From positions 1 to 36,574 of the forward strand of contig JAKAPZ010000010.1 in the NCBI GenBank assembly GCA_021822985.1: 36,574 bases of DNA. Direction: 5' to 3'. Below the pieces are notes generated by a model. It was not told the DNA's origin. It made no database searches and saw nothing but the letters and a program-made list of their open reading frames with translations. Positions 32,001 to 36,574 of this stretch are shown here, one piece after another. The translations under genes were made by a program, and so were the position numbers. The stretch is from Thermoplasmata archaeon (GTDB lineage Archaea > Thermoplasmatota > Thermoplasmata > Thermoplasmatales > Thermoplasmataceae). The number at the start of each line of letters is the position of its first letter. Positions within the stretch are counted from its first letter, which is position 1.

Positions 32001-32107
32001 TCATTTGCTACAATGCTAGTAGTGTTTTGACCTGACATAGCAAATGATGTAAAACAAAGGACAAGAATGACTACAACAACTTCTATTTTTAAATCTGAAT
32101 GTCGCAT
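29060..32107 (-). CDS. large secreted/cell-surface protein: signal peptide, 14 YVTN-type beta-propeller repeats, four FTExGLPSGxxW repeats, C-terminal TM anchor
   Basis: Repeated AFDSSNGYVYVADYGSNxVSVINGxxNSVIxTIxVGSxPD; YxVTFTExGLPSGTTWYVNL x4; C-term GIIGVVVAVVVIGSALVVMRKRR. Confidence 0.92.
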   Translation of the reverse strand: MRHSDLKIEVVVVILVLCFTSFAMSGQNTTSIVANDNSVISFVPSSHQNNTGAGYVKYTLVLLNNTLIPGNFINSTNELSPEAVAFDSSNRYLYAADYGSNNISVINGTTNSVIEKISVGSNPNTAAFDSSNGYVYVADSGSNIVSVINGTTNSVVDTITVGSNPDAVAFDSSNGYVYVADYGSNAVSVINGVNNSIIKTISVGSIPDGAAFDPSNGYVYVANYGSNAVSVINGVNNSVIKTISVGPGPDGTAFDPSNGYVYVADYNSNGISVINGATNSVTDTITVGSNPDSAAFDSSNAYVYVSNGCSNSISVINGTTNSVIKTISVGSTPEGAAFDPSNGYVYVADSGSNNVSVINGVNNSVIDTITVGLIPDAAAFDSSNGYVYVTSPGSNAVSVINGTTNSVIDTITVGLIPDAIAFDSSNGYVYVANYNSNSISVINGVNNSVIDTIAAGSNPDGAAFDSSNGYVYVTNLGSNTVSVINGVDNSIIKTISVGSIPDAAAFDPFNGYVYVTNPGSNNVSVINGVNNSVTDTITVGSYPDAAAFDSSNGYIYVADSGSNTVSVIKGTTNSVIDTIAAGSNPDGTAFDPFNGYVYVANDCSNNVSVINGTTNSIISTISVGSEPLVAAFDSSNWNVYVVNYKSGTVSIIPTGYPVTFSESNLPSGTTWYVNITNSTGHIFTESGTSNSLSFNLIKGTYTYVISTSNKLYHANGGSFNESAGTPSLIQVTFSQYTYSVTFTEKGLPSGSSWNVTLNGATESSSTSTIVFNEMNGTYSYNVTKLSDYITSVNATGSVTINGFNKELNITFTPVKYTATFTETGLPSGSSWYVNLTNTSTGYVSHSGAISGSSYVFDLINGSYSFTIGKVSGYTVSSQSGSILVSGQNTGKTVTFSPVKYTVTFTESGLPSGTTWYVNLSNGMKSGAITGTSYSFTLMNGTYSYTFGNVTGYNISASSGSISVNGNGVSKAVTFTPIKKPSSPSGISGMELYGIIGVVVAVVVIGSALVVMRKRR
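30145..31858 (-). repeat. 14 tandem 126-bp (42-aa) coding repeats
   Basis: Recurring taaacgta(t/c)ccgttggatgaatcgaatgctgc... every 126 bp; 14 blades counted in translation. Confidence 0.9.
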
Positions 32108-32275
32108 AAAGGTTTATGAACGGTCAGTTAATAATACTTATGCCTTATTATAATGCTTAACTCCACGTTATATATGTAATATGACACACATATACCGGCA
32201 TTTTAACTTCAACTTATTGCCTGTTTTGTGACATTTCAGCCTAATTGCAAAAGATCTTTATACAGATTACACGTG

Positions 32276-32692
32276 CTACGCAATATTGCAGTTCTTCCTG
32301 ACTTGGTCAGATAATACAAGACCAAAGGTGTAGAGATCCGTATATCTGGAGAGAATTACTATGCCTATGAGATGACAAGCAGATGGAACAGGGAGAAGAA
32401 GTATGGGGCCCGTCTCATTGGAGATCCCTAGGTGAATTTTTAGAAGTGAGAAATAGACAAGAAAATTTAAAAAAATAATAGATAATGTGCATATAATTGT
32501 AACGATGCATACATCCTGAAAAATAGTATACCTTATTGGCACATGTTTATGATTGTTCATCAACTTCGTTGCTTCTTTTTTAGCCCGGATATTGCCTCCA
32601 TCGAAGAGAAAAGCCAGCATAACCAAATTTACCGTTTGAAATGAACCTGATAAAACAAAATTTTCAGCAAACGGAATGAAATTAAATGTCAA
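32276..32692 (-). CDS. hypothetical membrane protein
   Basis: Several hydrophobic segments (VCIVTIICTLSIIFLNFLVYFSLL; SACHLIGIVILS). Confidence 0.5.
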   Translation of the reverse strand: MTFNFIPFAENFVLSGSFQTVNLVMLAFLFDGGNIRAKKEATKLMNNHKHVPIRYTIFQDVCIVTIICTLSIIFLNFLVYFSLLKIHLGISNETGPILLLPVPSACHLIGIVILSRYTDLYTFGLVLSDQVRKNCNIA

Positions 32693-32821
32693 CTGAACAC
32701 CTCGCGTAATTTACAGTGATTAATTCTCAATTTTATGGATTATAAGCATTTCTAAGGGGTAAATATTGAATTGTGTATACACATTTATATCTATTATGAG
32801 ACATTTTCTTTTATGTGAGTT

Positions 32822-32920
32822 ATAATCAGAAGCACCTGAATTTAAGAAATTCGAGAAAGGGATAGAAGAAGATATGGGCAGAAACACCGAGAAGATGTGA
32901 ATTCATGGTGGTACCTGACA
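32822..32920 (+). pseudogene. vapB 3' end plus first codons of vapC, third copy of the 22235 family
   Basis: L*SEAPEFKKFEKGIEEDMGRNTEKM* then ttcATGGTGGTACCTGAC; matches 22350-22480 (agaaac..cgggaagatgtgaattcatggtggtac). Confidence 0.8.
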
Positions 32921-33079
32921 TCCCCTCCATCGCAAGCTCAGTAGATTTCTTGCTCATATTTTTTGTAATCAGCGACTAAGGACACATAACTTTTTAACAT
33001 TCGTTGCCAAAATCGGATAAAAAGAAAATTTGTAAAGTTAAAATGTGGGATAAAGTTTTTTAAAGAATACATTTAAATG

Positions 33080-33100
33080 TAAGTAAGAAATACTTACTTA
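33080..33100. promoter_or_regulatory. perfect inverted repeat TAAGTAAG-AAATA-CTTACTTA, candidate operator
   Basis: 8-bp perfect arms, ends directly at ATG 33101. Confidence 0.7.
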
Positions 33101-33382
33101 ATGAGCCGTGAGACTTACAAAACAAAATTCACTAAAACAAGTTCAAAGGGTCAAATAGTGATCCCTTCAAGCATACGTAAAAAACTCAACATTAGTGATG
33201 GAAGCATTCTAGCGGTCACATTTAAGGACGACTTGATTATTTTAAAGAAAGTCAGCTCAAAGATATCTCCCGCAGATATGAAAACAATAAAACTCATTGA
33301 GGAAGCATGGAAAGATATTGATAATGGAAATTACAAGACAAGAACCAAAGATGATTTCCTCAGAGAGCTTGAAGAATGGTAA
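33101..33382 (+). CDS. AbrB/SpoVT-family antitoxin
   Basis: KFTKTSSKGQIVIPSSIRKKLNISDGSILAVTFKDDLIILKKV swapped-hairpin AbrB signature. Confidence 0.9.
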   Translation: MSRETYKTKFTKTSSKGQIVIPSSIRKKLNISDGSILAVTFKDDLIILKKVSSKISPADMKTIKLIEEAWKDIDNGNYKTRTKDDFLRELEEW

Positions 33383-33636
33383 TTCATATAGATAAAATAG
33401 TCTACACTTCTAAATTTGAACAGGAAGTAAAGAAAGTGGTGGATAAGAAAGTGAAAGAGAGGTTAGGAAAGAGCATTAAGAAATTAATAGAAACCCCTGA
33501 AATTGGGAAACCTCTAAGATATGCCCTAAAGGGGGAAAGAACCATTAGAATTCCACCGTTTAGATTAATCTATGCAATAAATGGTAATGACCTGATTTTG
33601 TTGCGATTTGAGCATAGAGGAGATGTATATGACTGA
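33376..33636 (+). CDS. RelE/ParE-family toxin
   Basis: VYTSKFEQEVKKVVDKKVKERLGKSIKKLIETPEIGKPLRYALKGERTIRIPPFRLIYAINGNDLILLRFEHRGDVY; overlaps antitoxin gene. Confidence 0.88.
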   Translation: MVIHIDKIVYTSKFEQEVKKVVDKKVKERLGKSIKKLIETPEIGKPLRYALKGERTIRIPPFRLIYAINGNDLILLRFEHRGDVYD

Positions 33637-33740
33637 TTTATTTTTCTCTGCTATTTTTGATAATAATTTTCGCTACATCGTGAATAATCATAGTCGTGAC
33701 ATCATTTTTGACTATTTCTCATAAACACATTGAAGAGTGC

Positions 33741-33756
33741 GGTTAACATGTTAACC
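33741..33756. repeat. 16-bp perfect palindrome GGTTAACATGTTAACC
   Basis: Equals its own reverse complement. Confidence 0.85.
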
Positions 33757-34015
33757 CAGTGGCGGCCATAGCCATAATAGTATAATATACAGCCGGGAAC
33801 ATGGAATTGCTATCAGAAGTTGCTTTCAACGACTTGTTTCTGTTGTCCATAATATCATTGTGCTTACCCCGTTCTTCAGTAATTATAAATTTGATCAAAA
33901 TTTGGAACAGCTACAGGAAAACATGAGATGACGGATATTCAATAGACTAAATTCTATTGTCCTTATTCATGACTAATTGCTTAGAGCGAACTCAATCGAC
34001 CAAAAGTGCATTGCC

Positions 34016-34045
34016 AATGTTGTATAACATAGGTTATACAACATT
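34016..34045. repeat. perfect inverted repeat AATGTTGTATAAC-ATAG-GTTATACAACATT
   Basis: 13-bp perfect arms, 4-nt spacer, in non-coding DNA. Confidence 0.9.
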
Positions 34046-34568
34046 AGAATATCCTTAAATGGAAAAATCGGGATGGTTGTTGCTAAAAGGGGCCATTCTC
34101 GTGCCATGGTTTATCTATTATTCACATTGAGGGCATTATATTCAATTTAAAAAGACTTTTGGGTATAATTTATCATTGAGATGTCGAAGGGGGCCTTAAA
34201 TCTTTTTTAAAATTGATATTAATAAAAATATTTTTGAGTAAGTTTGTAAAATGACGTACCTCAAATTGAGGATTCTGAAGACAAGGTTTCAAGACGAATA
34301 ATACTTTTCTTATATCTAGGTTCATTGTCAATATTATCTATTTATTTTACATTCTATAACATCCTATATGCAGATTTATTGGAATTGAAACCAATGGAAA
34401 AAAATTAGTTATAATGAATATTCCTTATATGAGTAGTTGTTATAAATCTGATACATATACAATAGATATAATATCTCTATTAATAGCTGAAAAATATAGT
34501 TTATAACAATTCTAATTTATTGATAACCATTTTACATTTTCCATCCTTGATCACTCCATGTTCCGAAG

Positions 34569-35184
34569 TGTTTCACATATGTTGATTTCCTATTTCCCCT
34601 TGTGTTTCATCAGTGTTCCATTACTATTTCGGGTGTTCCACCGGAACAGTTTTTTAATTTTTTGTTTTCACTTGTGGAACACGGTATAGAGCCATTAATT
34701 AATGTTTTTACAATCTTACAGATTTAATTATTTTTCACATAGATTGTTTCAATCTGTTTCACTGTCTCATCGCTCTATTTATCCATATCGATAATTGATT
34801 ATGCATTTCCTTAGGACTTGCCTGATAAAAGACACTACAGTAGCACTGCTACTGGTACATGGACACTGCGCCAGTTACAGTACCAAATGTGTACCATTTT
34901 TGTACCACTGTACCTCACTGTACCAGTTACGTTTTCACTGTACCGCACTGTTTCGCCATAGTGTTTTGGTACATAGTTTTACGGCTTCTGCGGTTGGTGT
35001 ACCACACTGTACCTGTTACTGTTTCACTGTTTCAGGGGTGTTTCAGGTTGAAACACTAGAAGGTGATATACATGGGGGCTAAAAAAGGCGAAAATTTAGG
35101 GGATCGTATTTGCAGAAACTGCAAACTAGATCAAATCATTTCATGTTTTTGGATGTTTCATGTTGGTAGTGTTTCACTGTTTCA
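34569..35184. repeat. dense array of degenerate heptamers TGTTTCA / TGTTCCA / TGTACCA
   Basis: About 20 exact copies and about 7 one-mismatch copies counted by eye, mostly + orientation, adjacent to CRISPR array. Confidence 0.85.
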
Positions 35185-35190
35185 TCATAT

Positions 35191-36545
35191 GCTTCAATAG
35201 AGCCGTGATTTTTCAACCACGGAAACTTTAAAATCTTATCATCATAATTTTTGAGATTACTCTCGCTTCAATAGAGCCGTGATTTTTCAACCACGGTAAC
35301 TTTGTCGCAGATATGATTTTCGTGTGCCTCAAAATTGCTTCAATAGAGCCGTGATTTTTCAACCACGGAAACTTTCAAGCCTGTCTTTCTGTTTTATAAA
35401 ATATGGCACGCTTCAATAGAGCCGTGATTTTTCAACCACGGAAACTTTTGATCGTGTACATGAAAAAAGGTCTTACTGGATCGCTTCAATAGAGCCGTGA
35501 TTTTTCAACCACGGAAACTTGAACTCAATTTCGATCATCTGATCTATTGGCCTGCCGCTTCAATAGAGCCGTGATTTTTCAACCACGGAAACCCGGTTGC
35601 AACACCAACAAGCCAGACACCAAATGCTCGCTTCAATAGAGCCGTGATTTTTCAACCACGGAAACCCAATATCTCCTTCCAGCTGATGAATGGAACATAT
35701 TATTGGCTTCAATAGAGCCGTGATTTTTCAACCACGGAAACTGGGAAACCCCAGCCACAATGCACAAGTAACAGAGAGCTTCAATAGAGCCGTGATTTTT
35801 CAACCACGGAAACTCCGAGTTTGAGCCAACGTGAACTTTATATACACCTGCTTCAATAGAGCCGTGATTTTTCAACCACGGAAACGTTGTTAAGGGGGTT
35901 TGGGATGTTAGTCGCCCAATATTGCTTCAATAGAGCCGTGATTTTTCAACCACGGAAACTCACTATACGGTAAAATGGGGCAACGTGTTAAATCTTTGCT
36001 TCAATAGAGCCGTGATTTTTCAACCACGGAAACTTTAACTGCGTGCTTGTCGGCACACTGCTCTGAACAGCTTCAATAGAGCCGTGATTTTTCAACCACG
36101 GAAACCTGCCTGAATGTCGTAGTCGTTATAGATTAAGGCTCTCGGCTTCAATAGAGCCGTGATTTTTCAACCACGGAAACCCCCCAATCCCTGCTGTCCT
36201 GCCGGTGTTGTCAAAGTGCTTCAATAGAGCCGTGATTTTTCAACCACGGAAACATTTGTTATAGAGGTTAATTTTGTCGTATATTGTGGGGCTTCAATAG
36301 AGCCGTGATTTTTCAACCACGGAAACTCGTTGACATCTTATAGGTATTTCGTGATATCCTATGCTTCAATAGAGCCGTGATTTTTCAACCACGGAAACCA
36401 TGTATAAATAAGAGTATTATTTTCATAAGCAACATAGCTTCAATAGAGCCGTGATTTTTCAACCACGGAAACCTTCAACCCTCTCCCACTACTTCCCCAT
36501 TTCCCTTAAGCTTCAATAGAGCCGTGATTTTTCAACCACGGAAAC
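35191..36545 (-). CRISPR. CRISPR array, 19 repeats (36 nt) and 18 complete spacers (36-40 nt), continuing past the window; inferred crRNA strand is minus
   Basis: Repeat GCTTCAATAGAGCCGTGATTTTTCAACCACGGAAAC with unit starts 35191, 35265, 35337, 35410, 35483, 35557, 35630, 35706, 35778, 35850, 35924, 35998, 36070, 36145, 36218, 36291, 36363, 36437, 36510; internal CCGTG/CACGG stem. Confidence 0.98.
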
Positions 36546-36574
36546 TGGAAAAATTTGAAGATAGAGGAAACAGA

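Noticed and set aside
34681-34700. Possible degenerate CRISPR repeat (acggtATAGAGCCattaatt resembles AATAGAGCCGTGATTTTT)
   Set aside because: Only an 8-nt identity with no spacing relation to the array; likely chance.
34795-35082. ORFs 34795-35082 and 34859-35059 in the track
   Set aside because: Translations are dominated by repeated TVPHCT/HCTxLY-type words produced by the heptamer repeats; no credible protein features.
35633-35875. Minus-strand ORF 35633-35875 (KNHGSIEA repeats)
   Set aside because: Translation of CRISPR repeats and spacers, not a gene.
1-36574. tRNA or rRNA genes
   Set aside because: No cloverleaf-like T-arm/anticodon patterns or rRNA sequence recognised by eye; a tRNAscan run would be needed to exclude them.

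Overview
This AT-rich archaeal window is most likely from a Thermoplasmatales/Ferroplasma-like genome (inference from tricorn-factor-type aminopeptidase, ADP-free gene content and style; not verified). Left part (about 1-20.5 kb) is mostly metabolic and transport genes: MFS C-terminus, histidine phosphatase, YyaL/DUF255 protein, M1 aminopeptidase, two paralogous acyl-CoA synthetases around a flippase, HEPN/MNT pair, YHS-domain mini-protein plus Cu+-type P1B ATPase, 3-methyladenine DNA glycosylase I, solo HEPN, formate-THF ligase, MFS transporter, winged-helix regulator. Right part (about 20.7-36.6 kb) is gene-poor accessory DNA: several intact and decayed VapBC modules, secreted lipase-like hydrolase, AAA/DUF4143 ATPase, second HEPN/MNT pair, a 1015-aa surface protein with 14 near-identical 42-aa beta-propeller blades, AbrB/RelE pair, and a CRISPR array (19 repeats of 36 nt, 35191-36545, running off the window edge, no cas genes in the window). 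The most unusual structure is not a gene: about 620 bp directly abutting the CRISPR array (34569-35184) is packed with a degenerate heptamer family TGT(TT/TC/AC)CA (TGTTTCA / TGTTCCA / TGTACCA, mostly one orientation, often spaced 8, 10-11 or 20 bp), preceded by a 0.9-kb non-coding stretch carrying several perfect palindromes. All calls are from reading sequence by eye; no database search was run.
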